Assembly: GCF_025685605.1 (NCBI RefSeq)
Contig: NZ_JAGTUT010000002.1
Location: forward strand, 248,001 to 312,000
DNA: 64,000 bases
Origin: Granulicella arctica
Lineage (GTDB): Bacteria; Acidobacteriota; Terriglobia; Terriglobales; Acidobacteriaceae
Reading direction: 5' to 3'
A program made the translations under genes and the position numbers. Below, in pieces: positions 8,696-17,598 of this stretch (position 1 is its first letter; each line of letters starts with the position of its first letter). The notes beneath the pieces were generated by a model, which saw only the letters and a program-made list of their open reading frames with translations, did no database searches and was not told the origin of the DNA.

Positions 8696-9090
8696 GCTGG
8701 CTGGCCAGACATCATGTTGGCGTCACGCCAGATGCGCCACTCACCGTCTGCGCTGCGGCGGAGGACGGTGAGGGTCTGTCCGGAGCGCTTGATCGGTGCG
8801 CCTCCCTCAAGCGGCGTGATCTCCACGGTGAGGTGATTCCAGACAACGGCGAGGTCGCCGGTGACGGTGATCTCGCGGATGTCGGAGTTGCACTTCATTC
8901 GATAGCTGTTCATCATGCGCGCAAAGCCTGCGACGAAGCCGGCGCGGGACATCGGCGGATTTCCTGCCGTGAGGAAGGTGACGCCGTCCGTCATCATGCC
9001 GAGTTGCGCCTGGAGATCGCCTGCTTCGGAGGCCGCCGCCCACAACTCGATGACGACTCGGACTTTGGCGACTTCAGGATCTTCGGTCAT
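8692..9090 (-). CDS. SnoaL/DUF4440-like NTF2-fold protein
   Basis: 132-residue single-domain protein of the nuclear transport factor 2 fold: helix EVAKVRVVIELWAAASEAGD, then GMMTDGVTFLTAG, FVAGFARMM, and two long strands (LAVVWNHLTVEITPL and SGQTLTVLRR) ending with WRIWRDANMM. Such proteins bind small ligands or act as isomerases; no catalytic set is clear here. ATG at 9090 is correct because family similarity starts there. The start overlaps the dsbD stop by ATGA, so it is translationally coupled to dsbD. Whether it functions with it is unknown. Confidence 0.82.
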   Translation of the reverse strand: MTEDPEVAKVRVVIELWAAASEAGDLQAQLGMMTDGVTFLTAGNPPMSRAGFVAGFARMMNSYRMKCNSDIREITVTGDLAVVWNHLTVEITPLEGGAPIKRSGQTLTVLRRSADGEWRIWRDANMMSGQPA

Positions 9091-11198
9091 TTCGTGTCTT
9101 TGATCAGGGCTGTCAGGACGAGGTCTTTGGTGAGGAGTTCGGGGAGAACGTCGGCAGCGCTGTCTTTGGCTGCGGGGTAGATGACGTAGGTGGGCACACC
9201 GCTGCGATTGATCGAGGCGAGTTCTTTGGTGATCTCGGCGTCGTACTGGGTCCAGTCGGCGCGGAGCAGCGTGACGTGATGCTGGCTGAACTGCTTCTGG
9301 ACGTCGGCTGACTTCAAGACGGCTCGCTCGTTGACCTGGCAGGAGAGGCACCACGCTGCGGTGAAGTCGATGAAGACAGGGTTACCGGAGGCGCGGGCCT
9401 GGTCGAGCGCGGCCTGCGTGTAGGGGGTCCAGACGAGGGTGGTGTCCTTGGGCTGGTAGAGCGGGATGGCGAGGCCGGCCACAGCGAGAAGGATGGCGGC
9501 GAGGGTGCTACCGGCCTTGGCGGGCCACTTGCCGAGCGCCCATCCGGCGACGGCGAGGAGCAGCAGCGTGCAGAGGAGGAGAGCGAGATGATCCGCGCCT
9601 GCACCTGCTGCGGTGGTCGAGGAGTAGAGGCGGCCGTAAACCCAGACGAGCCAGATGACCGTGGCGAAGAGTGGCACGGCGGTAAGCTGCTTCAGGATCT
9701 CCATCCATGCGCCCGGACGAGGGAGGATGCGCGTCCACGCGGGCTGGAAGCTGAGGGCGAGGTACGGTGTGGCGAGGCCCAGTCCGAGCGCGGTGAAGAC
9801 GGCGAAGGTGATGCCTGCGGGCTGCGCGAGGGCGAACCCGATGGCCGCTCCCATCAACGGCGCGGTGCAGGGTGTGGCGACGATGGTGGCGAGAACTCCG
9901 GTGAAGAAGCTTCCCGTATAGCCCTGCTTCTTCGCGAGGTCGCCGCCTACGCTGGTAAGCGACAGGCCGAGGTCAAACTGTCCGGCGAGCGAGAGTGCGA
10001 AGAAAAAGAGGCCCGCCGCCAGAAGCGCGATGAAGGTAGGCGACTGGAGCTGGAAGCCCCATCCTGCCTGGCTTCCACCAGCGCGCAGGATGAGCAGCAC
10101 GCCGACGATGGCCCAGAACGAGACGAGAATGCCGAGCGTATAGACGAGGCCATGGCTGCGCAGGCGGCTGCGTTCTTCTCCAGAAGACTGCACGAGCGCG
10201 AGGCCCTTGAGGAAGAGGACCGGGAAGACGCACGGCATCAGGTTGAGGATGATGCCGCCGAAGAAGGCGAGGCCAATCGCGGTGATGGTGGTGACGCCGG
10301 AGGCCGCCGTGGCGGGCTTCAGCTTGCCGGGAGCCTCGGCTACTTCGCCCGGCGTGACTGGGCCAGTGACCTCGTAGGCAACCTTGTCGTTGAGTTTGAA
10401 GACGCCGTGGAGCTGGTCAGGGAGCTTGGTCAGCTCCGGCGCGCGCTGGATGCGAAGCTGCACGCCGTTGGGGAGCGCGGTGATGTCCTGTTCGGCGGCG
10501 TTGACGATCTGATCCTGATCGGCGGGATAGAACTCCGCGTCATCCTCGCTCTTGCCGGTGATGAGCGTAAGGACGAGGTCTGTCTTGCCACCCTTGACGG
10601 AGAAGGTGGAGCCCGCAGGCAGAGGCGTCGGGATGAGGCTGATTGACTGGCCAAGAGCGCCCACCATCGGGCCGACCGTTGCGCCGGGCGTGACGTTGAG
10701 GGTGAGACCAAGGTGCGCCTTGCCGGGGATGCAGACCTCGCGGCAGACGAGCCAGTGCACCTGCGCGTCGAGGTGAACGGGACCGGGTTTGACGGAGGCG
10801 GCGGCCGTAAGCTGGACCGGGAAGGCCACGGTATCTTCGTAGCCGTAGTCCATCAGGGTGGCATTGGGCAGACGGCTTGGGATCGGGAACTGCATTGGCC
10901 CAGCGGTGATGCCCGCGGGCAGGGTCCAGGTGATCTTCGGCGGCTGACCGGCGTCCCCGGCGTTCAGCCAGTAGACGTGCCACTTTTCTTCAAGCGTGAT
11001 GACGAGGCCGACCTGCTGGGTTCCGCCGGGAGCGATTGCGGGCGCAAGCGAGACCAACTCAGCCGTGAGGTGCTGGGATTTGACGGGGCCAGGCCCACCA
11101 TCGCCCACCTCCTGCATCTGGGCGTTCGCGAAGGGAAGCGCGACGAGAGCGCAAAGAAGGGCGAGCACAGCGGAGCGGAGGCGAATAGTCATCTTCAT
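9087..11198 (-). CDS. dsbD: DsbD/ScsB-type thiol:disulfide interchange membrane protein
   Basis: Carries reducing power from cytoplasmic thioredoxin to periplasmic thiol proteins. About 703 residues: signal peptide ending near ANAQ; periplasmic N-terminal domain with a redox pair VCREVCIPG; an eight-helix core with the essential cysteines in LMPCVFPVLFLKG and ATPCTAPLMGAAIG; and a C-terminal thioredoxin domain with AAWCLSCQVNERA (CxxC). All three cysteine pairs of the DsbD relay are therefore present. It is longer than E. coli DsbD (about 565), mostly in the N-terminal domain, which fits ScsB-like relatives. ATG at 11198 or 11192 starts the signal peptide; TTG at 11222 is a longer option. A coupled SnoaL-like gene follows. 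Confidence 0.9.
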   Translation of the reverse strand: MKMTIRLRSAVLALLCALVALPFANAQMQEVGDGGPGPVKSQHLTAELVSLAPAIAPGGTQQVGLVITLEEKWHVYWLNAGDAGQPPKITWTLPAGITAGPMQFPIPSRLPNATLMDYGYEDTVAFPVQLTAAASVKPGPVHLDAQVHWLVCREVCIPGKAHLGLTLNVTPGATVGPMVGALGQSISLIPTPLPAGSTFSVKGGKTDLVLTLITGKSEDDAEFYPADQDQIVNAAEQDITALPNGVQLRIQRAPELTKLPDQLHGVFKLNDKVAYEVTGPVTPGEVAEAPGKLKPATAASGVTTITAIGLAFFGGIILNLMPCVFPVLFLKGLALVQSSGEERSRLRSHGLVYTLGILVSFWAIVGVLLILRAGGSQAGWGFQLQSPTFIALLAAGLFFFALSLAGQFDLGLSLTSVGGDLAKKQGYTGSFFTGVLATIVATPCTAPLMGAAIGFALAQPAGITFAVFTALGLGLATPYLALSFQPAWTRILPRPGAWMEILKQLTAVPLFATVIWLVWVYGRLYSSTTAAGAGADHLALLLCTLLLLAVAGWALGKWPAKAGSTLAAILLAVAGLAIPLYQPKDTTLVWTPYTQAALDQARASGNPVFIDFTAAWCLSCQVNERAVLKSADVQKQFSQHHVTLLRADWTQYDAEITKELASINRSGVPTYVIYPAAKDSAADVLPELLTKDLVLTALIKDTK

Positions 11199-11258
11199 CG
11201 ATTGTAGAGGTTGGATGAGCAAGTACCCCTGCAGGTTACAAGGGAATGACAGACGGGC

Positions 11259-11663
11259 TCACGCGAGCCGCGCGTTGCGATGCTCGACCATGATGCAGCG
11301 ATCCATCACGACGCGGATGCCACCCTGCTCAGCGTGGATGGCGGCTTCGCGGTTCACGATTCCCTGCTGGACCCAGATGTCTGTCAGGCCGAGCATCAGC
11401 ATCTCGTCGACGATGCCGGGGATAAGGCTGGGGACGCGGAAGACGTTGACGAGGTCAGGCTTGACGGGAAGATCGCTCAACGAGGCGTAGCTTTTCTCGC
11501 CGAGTACCTCGGTAAGAGCGGGGTTGACCGGGTAGATCGTGTAACCGTGCTGCTGCATGTATTCGGAGACGTAGTGGCTGGGACGGTCTGGCCGATCCGA
11601 GAGTCCGACGACGGCAATGGTGCGGGCACTCAGCATGGAGCGAAGAATCTCTGGCTCATTCAT
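11259..11663 (-). CDS. CoA-binding domain protein (YccU-like)
   Basis: 134-residue stand-alone CoA-binding Rossmann domain like E. coli YccU. Motifs: TIAVVGLSDRPDRPSHYVS (nucleotide-binding turn), YPVNPALTEVLGEKSY, DLVNVFRVPS and IWVQQGIVN. The last block is typical of the family that is related to the CoA-binding part of succinyl-CoA synthetase and acetyl-CoA synthetase (ADP-forming). The ending VMDRCIMVEH also belongs to the family consensus. Cellular role is not established in any organism I know of. It lies 60 bases upstream of dsbD on the same strand. Confidence 0.88.
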   Translation of the reverse strand: MNEPEILRSMLSARTIAVVGLSDRPDRPSHYVSEYMQQHGYTIYPVNPALTEVLGEKSYASLSDLPVKPDLVNVFRVPSLIPGIVDEMLMLGLTDIWVQQGIVNREAAIHAEQGGIRVVMDRCIMVEHRNARLA

Positions 11664-11696
11664 AGCTACCTTGGACGCAGTGCGAGGAGATTGCGT

Positions 11697-12674
11697 CTAG
11701 TGAATCGGACCAAAATGGACGTCCTCCGGCGCGGAAGGTTCGTCGAGAAACTGAAGCGTTGTTGCAGGGCCGAGGTTCGAGGGGGGCGTCCATTCGCGGA
11801 GCACCCAGACGATCTCCTTCGCGGGCGTTACCTCGATAGCCTGTACATCGCCCGGACCGTCACCACTCGCAGGGTTCCACTCATTCGACCAGCTATCGAC
11901 GACAGTGTTGCCATTCGGCAGTCGCCACGCCTGCTGGGGATTCGCGATCTTGTAGCCGCCAGCATCGGCTGGGCTGAAGCTCCAGAGGACCTTGCTCTCG
12001 TGGGTTACCTCGCGGGTGCCGCTGCGGTCCGTGATGAGTGCGTTTCCGTTAGCGAGCGGCGTCACGCCCCAGGGTGTCGAGGCTGGGAACGACCACAGTT
12101 CCTTGCCATTGGAGTCGTATTCGACCACCTTGTTCAGGTCCATATGGGCGACGAGCAGGGTGCCTCGCGGGGTCAGGCGCGCGTGGCGGAACTGACCGTG
12201 AACACTAATGGGCTGCTTCGCCGCCAGGGGCAACTCCTTCTCCGTCCTGCCCGTCACGATGTTGACGACGCGGATGATAGGCTGCTCGCCGTTCTGGATA
12301 TAGAGGACGCGTTCGTTGCCGATCGGCAGAGCGGTATGCACCTCGTGGTGGTCGGGAGCGTCATAGTTCCAGACGACCTTCTTCTCCCGCGTGATCTCGG
12401 TCACGCCATATTGATGGGCGAAGAGGATGTTTCCGTTCGAGAGCATGACGGCATCGCTGATCTCGCCACGGCCCCCCGGGTCGTCGTAGCTCCAGACGAT
12501 CTTGCCATCACGCACGATGAAGATGCGGCGATTGTGGGACTCGCCCGCATAGAGAAAATCATGCTGGGCCAGGCCTCTGCCCGGAAGGGTGGCGGGCATC
12601 TGAGCCGCACCACACGAAGCTATGCCGATGGCTACTAGAAGAACGCCTGTTTTGAACACAGGATGAAGGTACAC
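11697..12674 (-). CDS. Exported beta-propeller protein, PQQ/arylsulfotransferase-like
   Basis: About 325 residues. A short N-terminal segment VYLHPVFKTGVLLVAIGIASC reads as a lipoprotein signal with lipobox IASC, followed by propeller repeats: 'DGKIVWSYD', 'EKKVVWNYDAP', 'NGKELWSFP' and 'KEIVWVLREW' recur, each preceded by NG(N) turns such as LSNGNILFAH and LANGNALITD. The W-containing strand repeats are those of PQQ-like and arylsulfotransferase propellers; I see no complete catalytic set for a sulfotransferase. Start is uncertain: GTG at 12674 has GAG nine bases upstream, TTG at 12692 would overlap the DinB gene. Probably surface or periplasmic with an unknown ligand. Confidence 0.72.
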   Translation of the reverse strand: MYLHPVFKTGVLLVAIGIASCGAAQMPATLPGRGLAQHDFLYAGESHNRRIFIVRDGKIVWSYDDPGGRGEISDAVMLSNGNILFAHQYGVTEITREKKVVWNYDAPDHHEVHTALPIGNERVLYIQNGEQPIIRVVNIVTGRTEKELPLAAKQPISVHGQFRHARLTPRGTLLVAHMDLNKVVEYDSNGKELWSFPASTPWGVTPLANGNALITDRSGTREVTHESKVLWSFSPADAGGYKIANPQQAWRLPNGNTVVDSWSNEWNPASGDGPGDVQAIEVTPAKEIVWVLREWTPPSNLGPATTLQFLDEPSAPEDVHFGPIH

Positions 12675-12679
12675 GAAGA

Positions 12680-13189
12680 TCAGCTCGGCCAAGCTCCGAG
12701 AAGGCGGCGAATCACGATGATTTCGCCAACGTGGTAGGCATTGTGGTCGGCAATCAGGAGTGCCTCGCGAAGAAGGTTCTGGCCATCTCCCCAGCGAAAG
12801 GGCTTGGATAGATCTGCATCTGTCTTGGTGAGGAGCGCCTCGAAGTGTTCCTGATCGGAGCGGATGGAGGCGATGCACTCGTCCCAGGCATGGGCAGAGG
12901 GTGGCTCGGGAGTCTTCAGCCAGTAATCATCCGGCCACTTATGGGCGTGGTACCCGCCGGTGGGTGGCGCTGAGAAGTTGAGGATGTCGCGCTGAGTGAA
13001 CCGTAGATGGTCCAGAATCTGCCAGGCGGAGTACGGCAGTTTCTCGGGCACCTTTCCCCGCAGATGAGCGGGAAAGTCTTTAACAGCCGCGTCAAGCGTT
13101 GCGTGGGCCTGGCCGCCTTTCAGGAGGGCGAGCAACTGCGTGCGGATCTCGATGGACTCGGCTTCGGCGACTTCTGGCTTTACAGACAT
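12680..13189 (-). CDS. DinB-superfamily protein
   Basis: 169 residues, four-helix DinB/YfiT fold. Metal-binding histidines are expected in ILDHLRFTQRDIL (helix 2) and DHNAYHVGEI (helix 4), both visible. DinB proteins are metal-dependent and include mycothiol or bacillithiol transferases; with no such thiol pathway nearby, the substrate is open. ATG at 13189 has GGAG eight bases upstream; an ATG/GTG further upstream at 13249 would overlap the preceding gene. It is the second gene of the string methyltransferase - DinB - propeller on the minus strand. Confidence 0.85.
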   Translation of the reverse strand: MSVKPEVAEAESIEIRTQLLALLKGGQAHATLDAAVKDFPAHLRGKVPEKLPYSAWQILDHLRFTQRDILNFSAPPTGGYHAHKWPDDYWLKTPEPPSAHAWDECIASIRSDQEHFEALLTKTDADLSKPFRWGDGQNLLREALLIADHNAYHVGEIIVIRRLLGAWPS

Positions 13190-13226
13190 AAAGGAATCTC
13201 CGGCGATTGGATGCGTCAGAAGTGGC

Positions 13227-13964
13227 TCAGGATTTACGCGCGATGACAATCGTGAGCGGCGGAAAGGTGGTGATCGGATCGCCCCGCTTTTTTGTCACCG
13301 CCAAGCCGCAATCGACAAACTCCGCAGCGTACTCACCGGTGTGTTTGTAGTCTGAGATCAAGGCTGTGCCTCCCGGCTTCAACACTCTGACGATCTCGTG
13401 AAGAGCGCGCAGGCGGGTCGGGCGATCGTAGATGTTGTGCAGGCAGAGATTCGAGACGATCACGTCGAAGGTTGCGTCAGGAAAGGTCATCTCGGCCGCC
13501 GACTCGCTCAGCAGCGTGGTTCGGCTTTCCACCCCTTCGAGCTTGAGATTGTGGTGCGTAGCTTCAGCGCTGTTGCCGCCCATGTCCACGTTCGACCAGA
13601 CATCGATGCCGGTCGCGTGACCATCGGGTATGAGCTTCGCCGCCCCGGCCAGCAGGAGTCCGCGGCCGCAGCCGACATCGAGCACCAGCTCATCGCCACG
13701 CCACGTGTGGAGCGAGAGCATCTTGTCGCGGTGGTAGAACTTACCGACCTTGACATAGAACAGGAAGAGAAAACCTTCCACCAGCAGAAAGCCAGCCGTC
13801 CAGCCGAACATTGGCTTTGGCAGGATGCTGACCTGGCCAAGCGTGATGATGTGCGGGCCGAAGACAGCGATCAGCAGGCAGAGCGCGCCGATGAGGAAGA
13901 GGTTGCGCATGACGGCGGGCGCATCTACGCCATAGTCGGGCTTCACGGACAGGGTTGCGGGCAT
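13227..13964 (-). CDS. Membrane-anchored class I SAM methyltransferase
   Basis: About 245 residues. Two hydrophobic helices (FLIGALCLLIAVFG and FGWTAGFLLVEGFLFLFYV) precede a class I methyltransferase domain. SAM motif I is LVLDVGCGRGLLLAGA, the acidic end of strand 2 is TGIDVWSN, motif IV is FDVIVSNLCLHNI and the post-motif VLKPGGTALISDY is standard. ATG at 13964 has GGAG seven bases upstream. Membrane anchoring suggests a lipid, quinone or cell-envelope substrate, but this is inference. It lies upstream of the DinB-like gene with a 37-base gap. Confidence 0.85.
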   Translation of the reverse strand: MPATLSVKPDYGVDAPAVMRNLFLIGALCLLIAVFGPHIITLGQVSILPKPMFGWTAGFLLVEGFLFLFYVKVGKFYHRDKMLSLHTWRGDELVLDVGCGRGLLLAGAAKLIPDGHATGIDVWSNVDMGGNSAEATHHNLKLEGVESRTTLLSESAAEMTFPDATFDVIVSNLCLHNIYDRPTRLRALHEIVRVLKPGGTALISDYKHTGEYAAEFVDCGLAVTKKRGDPITTFPPLTIVIARKS

Positions 13965-14092
13965 GGCATTCTCCGTATGTGGGGATGATTGTAGCTCCCC
14001 CACCCTCCGGAGTATCGTCACGCTCCGCTGGCCAAGGTAGTGCAAGGTGTCACGGAAGGGTATGACAGGTGTCACACCGCAACGAAGGAGAG

Positions 14093-15224
14093 CTATAGGT
14101 CATCATCCTCGACAGACTCCGCCGGGAAGTTACCCTCACGGCGCATTCGAAGATAGCCACGAATGAACGGTTCGATCGCTCCATCAAGCACCTTATCGAC
14201 ATCGCCAACTTCGACACGGGTCCGAAGGTCTTTCGCCATCCGATAGGGTTGCAGGACGTAGCTGCGAATCTGCGAACCGAACTTGATGTCGAGCTTGGAG
14301 TCTTCGAGTTTGCGGGCGGTCGCCTTCTTCTTATCTAACTCGTATTCGTAAAGCTTGGACCGCATCATCTTCATGGCGCGCTCTTTATTCTTATGCTGCG
14401 AACGTTCATTCTGGCAGCCCGTTACCAGGCCCGTGGGAAGGTGCGTGATGCGCACGGCAGAGTCAGTGGTGTTGACGTGCTGACCACCTTTACCGCCCGA
14501 ACGATAGGTATCGATGCGGAGATCTTCGACCTTGATATCGATCACAATTGTGTCGTCGATCTCTGGCGACACGAAGACGCTGGCGAAGCTGGTGTGACGA
14601 CGTTTTGCGGAGTCGAAGGGCGAGATGCGCACCAGGCGGTGGACACCCGTTTCGCCGCTGAGAAGCCCAAAGGCGAACTCGCCCGAGATGGTGAAAGTGG
14701 CGGACTTGATGCCCGCTTCGTCGCCATCCTGAATTTCATTGATCTCGACCTTGAAGCTCTGGCGCTCGCCCCAGCGGACGTACATGCGCATCAGCATCTC
14801 GGCCCAGTCCTGGCTTTCGGTACCGCCTGCACCCGGGTGCACGGTCACGATGGCGTTGAGCGGATCGGTCTCGCCGGAGAGCATGGTCTTCGATTCCAAT
14901 GCTTCCGAGAACTCGATGAGCGCAGGAATTTCACGTGTCAGGTCAGGCTCGGTGTTCTCTCCTTCCCGGGCTAACTCGAAGTAAGCCTCGATGTCGTCGG
15001 AGCGCCGCAGTAGCTCGGTGTCATCGGCTAACAGGGTTTCGAGGCGCTTGCGTTCGCGCATCAGCGGCTGCGAGCGCGAGGCATCGGCCCAGACAGTGGG
15101 GTCGGAGATCTTTTCTTCAAGAGTGGCTAGTTCGCGGCGAAGGCGGGCGGAGTCAAAGATACTCCCGCAGTTCGCGCACTCTGTCGCGGACCGGGGAGTA
15201 ACGAAATTCTAGGTCGTCAAGCAT
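14093..15224 (-). CDS. prfB: Peptide chain release factor 2, expressed by programmed +1 frameshift
   Basis: RF2 releases peptides at UGA and UAA. The gene is split into two frames: codons 1-23 from ATG at 15224, then an in-frame TGA at 15155-15153, then the rest in the +1 frame from 15154 to 14093. Joined, it gives about 376 residues, normal for RF2, beginning MLDDLEFRYSPVRDRV and continuing SARLRRELATLEEKI. The stop-recognition tripeptide is SPF in RISPFDSAK, and the catalytic GGQ is in GGKGGQHVNTTDSAVR. The shift signal is described separately. It lies nine bases downstream of lnt on the same strand. Translation is autoregulated: low RF2 slows reading of TGA and favours the shift. Confidence 0.95.
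15152..15167 (-). promoter_or_regulatory. prfB programmed +1 frameshift site
   Basis: Minus-strand sequence CGG GAG TAT CTT TGA C: the slippery CTT (codon 23), in-frame TGA at codon 24 and following C match the E. coli prfB site exactly, and the internal Shine-Dalgarno-like GGGAG three bases before CTT replaces AGGGGG. Reading CTT as TTT by one-base slip continues into GAC TCC GCC, the RF2 coding frame. Confidence 0.93.
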
Positions 15225-15233
15225 CTGGATAGT

Positions 15234-16886
15234 TTAGTTCAAATTACGTTTGAAGCTATAGGCCGCCGCAAGCGCTGTGATGAGGGCGCAGGCGTAGGCG
15301 AACAAATCGCCATGCGCGGTGTAGAAGGTGATGTCGTGCTCGAAGTTATAACCTGCACGCAGAGCCGTGCGGATGTGGCGTGGAGCCGAGACAGTGACGC
15401 GGCCGTAAGGATCGATCGCTGCGGTCACGCCGGTGTTGGTCGAGCGGAGAATCCAGCGATGGTTCTCGATCGCGCGCATCCGGACCATGTTGAGGTGCTG
15501 CCATGCGGCGCTGGTATCGCCATACCAGCCATCATCAGAGATATTGACGAGAACGTCGGCTCCATTCTTGACGAACTGTCGAATCTCATCGCCGAAGATG
15601 GATTCGTAACAGATAAAGACACCATAAGACCTACCTGCAGTTTGAAAGACAGTTCGATCGGTGCCACGATCCATATCGCCAACGCCTGCGGTTAACTTAT
15701 TCGCGAAAAAGAAGAAGTTCTTGAATGGGATATATTCGCCCCACGGCACCAGGTGAATCTTGTCGTAGCGGCCCGCAGGTGCGCCATCTGCAGCAACTAG
15801 CGTTGCCGAGTCGTAGACATGAACGCCGCGCGCGGAGGCCGGGTCAGCAACTACACCGAGATTGCCGATGACGAGCGGCGCCTGTGCAGCGCGAGCCAAT
15901 GCAGCTAAATGCTCCATGAAGATCGGATCATCGGAGCGGAAGCCAGCGGGTGATTCCGGCCATGAGATCAGGTCGCTCGGTCGCGTGCTGGTCAGGCTGG
16001 CTGGATTATCTGCAGTGAAATGAATGCAGCGGGTTGAGGGTAGCTCAGGAATACCGAGGCATCGATCCGCTGGCGGCGCAATGCTCAGGCGCGTAAATGA
16101 TTCAACTAGTTGCTGCGAGGTCTCATGCGTATTTTTCGCCTCAGCACCGACACTTAGATTTTCCTGCACCAGGGTGGCATAGCTGCTGGTGGGCAGATGG
16201 GTTGGTGGCTCCATCCTGCGCAGCAAGTACAAGTAAGTCACCACGATCAAAAAACCAGCCAGCGTAAGTAATTGGCGGGTGTATTTGCGCTCCTTGATGC
16301 GAATGCGGACCAGCCACAGGGCGTTGACCAGCACGATCAGGAAAGAGATTCCATAGACACCGGTAATTGGTCCGAGGCGCGTCAACAGCGGGTTATCGAC
16401 CTGCGTGTAGCCAAGCAGATCCCACGGAAACCCGGTGATACGCGCACGCGCAAGCTCTACCGCAACCCAGATGAAGGGCGAAAGCAACAACGCTCCCTGC
16501 GCGCCAAATCGCGTGCGACGTATGCATCCAAACAGGCATGCAAACAATGCATGATAAAGCCCGAGATAGAGACAGAAGAGAATCAGGATGCCGATGGCGA
16601 TGGGTTTATCGAGGCCACCATAGATGTACATCGTCTGGTAGATCCAATAGCAATTACCGAGATACCAGAGGAAGCCGCAGAGATACCCAAGCGTTGTAGC
16701 CTGCCGCAGAGTAAGAGGTTCGCCGGATTTATTCACTCCTGCGAGCGCCGACAACAACGGCAGCAGCGCAATCCAGCAGAAGGCAGTTCGCCATAGCGGC
16801 ACCGGACCAGCGAGTGGAAATGGCAGTGTTTGCAGGGCTGCGGAGAGGATGGTCAGAAGCCAGAGCCGCAAGGGAATGAGTCGCAT
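15234..16886 (-). CDS. lnt: Apolipoprotein N-acyltransferase
   Basis: Inner-membrane enzyme that N-acylates the terminal cysteine of lipoproteins, completing their maturation in diderms. About 550 residues, with six or more membrane helices in the first 230 residues, then a periplasmic nitrilase-like domain. The triad is visible: Glu in SWPESPAGF, Lys in YDKIHLVPWGEYIPF and Cys in VFICYESIFGDEI; DDGWYGDTSAAWQHLNMV is also conserved. Start: ATG at 16886 (MRLIPLRLWLL) is preferred over 16931. The N-acylated lipoproteins of this window (OmpA-like, YVTN-like) would be clients. It is followed by prfB after nine bases. Confidence 0.93.
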   Translation of the reverse strand: MRLIPLRLWLLTILSAALQTLPFPLAGPVPLWRTAFCWIALLPLLSALAGVNKSGEPLTLRQATTLGYLCGFLWYLGNCYWIYQTMYIYGGLDKPIAIGILILFCLYLGLYHALFACLFGCIRRTRFGAQGALLLSPFIWVAVELARARITGFPWDLLGYTQVDNPLLTRLGPITGVYGISFLIVLVNALWLVRIRIKERKYTRQLLTLAGFLIVVTYLYLLRRMEPPTHLPTSSYATLVQENLSVGAEAKNTHETSQQLVESFTRLSIAPPADRCLGIPELPSTRCIHFTADNPASLTSTRPSDLISWPESPAGFRSDDPIFMEHLAALARAAQAPLVIGNLGVVADPASARGVHVYDSATLVAADGAPAGRYDKIHLVPWGEYIPFKNFFFFANKLTAGVGDMDRGTDRTVFQTAGRSYGVFICYESIFGDEIRQFVKNGADVLVNISDDGWYGDTSAAWQHLNMVRMRAIENHRWILRSTNTGVTAAIDPYGRVTVSAPRHIRTALRAGYNFEHDITFYTAHGDLFAYACALITALAAAYSFKRNLN

Positions 16887-17243
16887 AACTGTGCGAAGTC
16901 TACCATTCCGCAGCAGCCGTGCATGGCACATCGATTCATCGCGTCATCGGCACTTACAGCTTAATCATCGGCAAATCCGCGACCACGAATTGGAAAGTGC
17001 TGTTCACGGTGCGCCTTGTACTAAGTCCAAAACTCATGCATCAGACGACGGCTAAGTGGATGTCATTTGCGGGACTAATTACATACATAGATGGATTCTG
17101 AGTGGTAACTTCCAGTCAAAATGCGGGTAAATCATCTGTCGAATGTTTGCAACCTGTAACTTCATTCTGTATCGTTGAGAGGTCTGGAGTATTCTGCCGT
17201 TCACAAGAGAAGACGCCTGGATCTATTCAATGGGAGGTAACAC
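16887..17243 (+). other. Non-coding stretch between lnt and the AT-hook gene
   Basis: About 357 bases between divergent genes, GC content visibly lower than the flanks. No convincing gene, RNA or repeat was seen; a 13-codon frame at about 17057 has no ribosome site. It must hold promoters for lnt and for the AT-hook protein. Confidence 0.6.
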
Positions 17244-17582
17244 GTGGAAGTAAGTGTCATTATTGCCGGCATCGACGCACAGATTCAGAAGTTACAGGAA
17301 GCTCGCAACATTCTGGATAGCGTTTCGACGCCCGCACCAGCCGTAAAGGCAGGTCGTGGCCGACCCAAGGGGAGCAAGTCCGCTGTCCCCAGCGCCAAAA
17401 AGATTGCACTCGCCTTGAAGACAGCAGCGCCTGCGAAGACTGCCGCTCCTGCAAAGACCGCGACTGCTGCGAAGACCGCTGCTGCTCCTGCGAAGCGCAA
17501 GCTCAGCCCCGAGGGCCGCAAGCGCATCGCTGATGCAATGAAGCGCCGCTGGGCAGAACGCCGCAAGACCGCCGTCAAGTAA
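17244..17582 (+). CDS. Small AT-hook/histone H1-like basic protein
   Basis: 112 residues. The first 30 form a helix (IDAQIQKLQEARNILDSV), likely an oligomerisation coil; an AT-hook-like core GRGRPKGSK lies at residues 37-45; then a run of Ala/Lys/Pro repeats (KTAAPAK-type, several copies) and a C-terminal helix LSPEGRKRIADAMKRRWAE. This is the layout of histone H1-like or nucleoid-type proteins. The GTG start at 17244 has GGGAGG seven bases upstream, one of the best ribosome sites in the window, and a strong terminator follows, so it may be highly expressed. Probably binds the minor groove of AT-rich DNA; this is inferred from the motif only. Confidence 0.82.
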   Translation: MEVSVIIAGIDAQIQKLQEARNILDSVSTPAPAVKAGRGRPKGSKSAVPSAKKIALALKTAAPAKTAAPAKTATAAKTAAAPAKRKLSPEGRKRIADAMKRRWAERRKTAVK

Positions 17583-17598
17583 GGTTTGAAGTCCATGT

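Noticed and set aside
9588..10646. Open frame of 352 codons on the plus strand inside dsbD
   Set aside because: It is antisense to a well-conserved membrane protein, Glu/Arg/Gly-rich and without family motifs; long antisense frames are expected in this GC-rich codon usage.
11280..12638. Open frame of 452 codons on the plus strand across the CoA-binding and propeller genes
   Set aside because: Crosses two independent genes on the other strand; no family motif.
16932..17055. Small frame between lnt and the AT-hook gene
   Set aside because: No ribosome site and no protein-like composition; open by chance.
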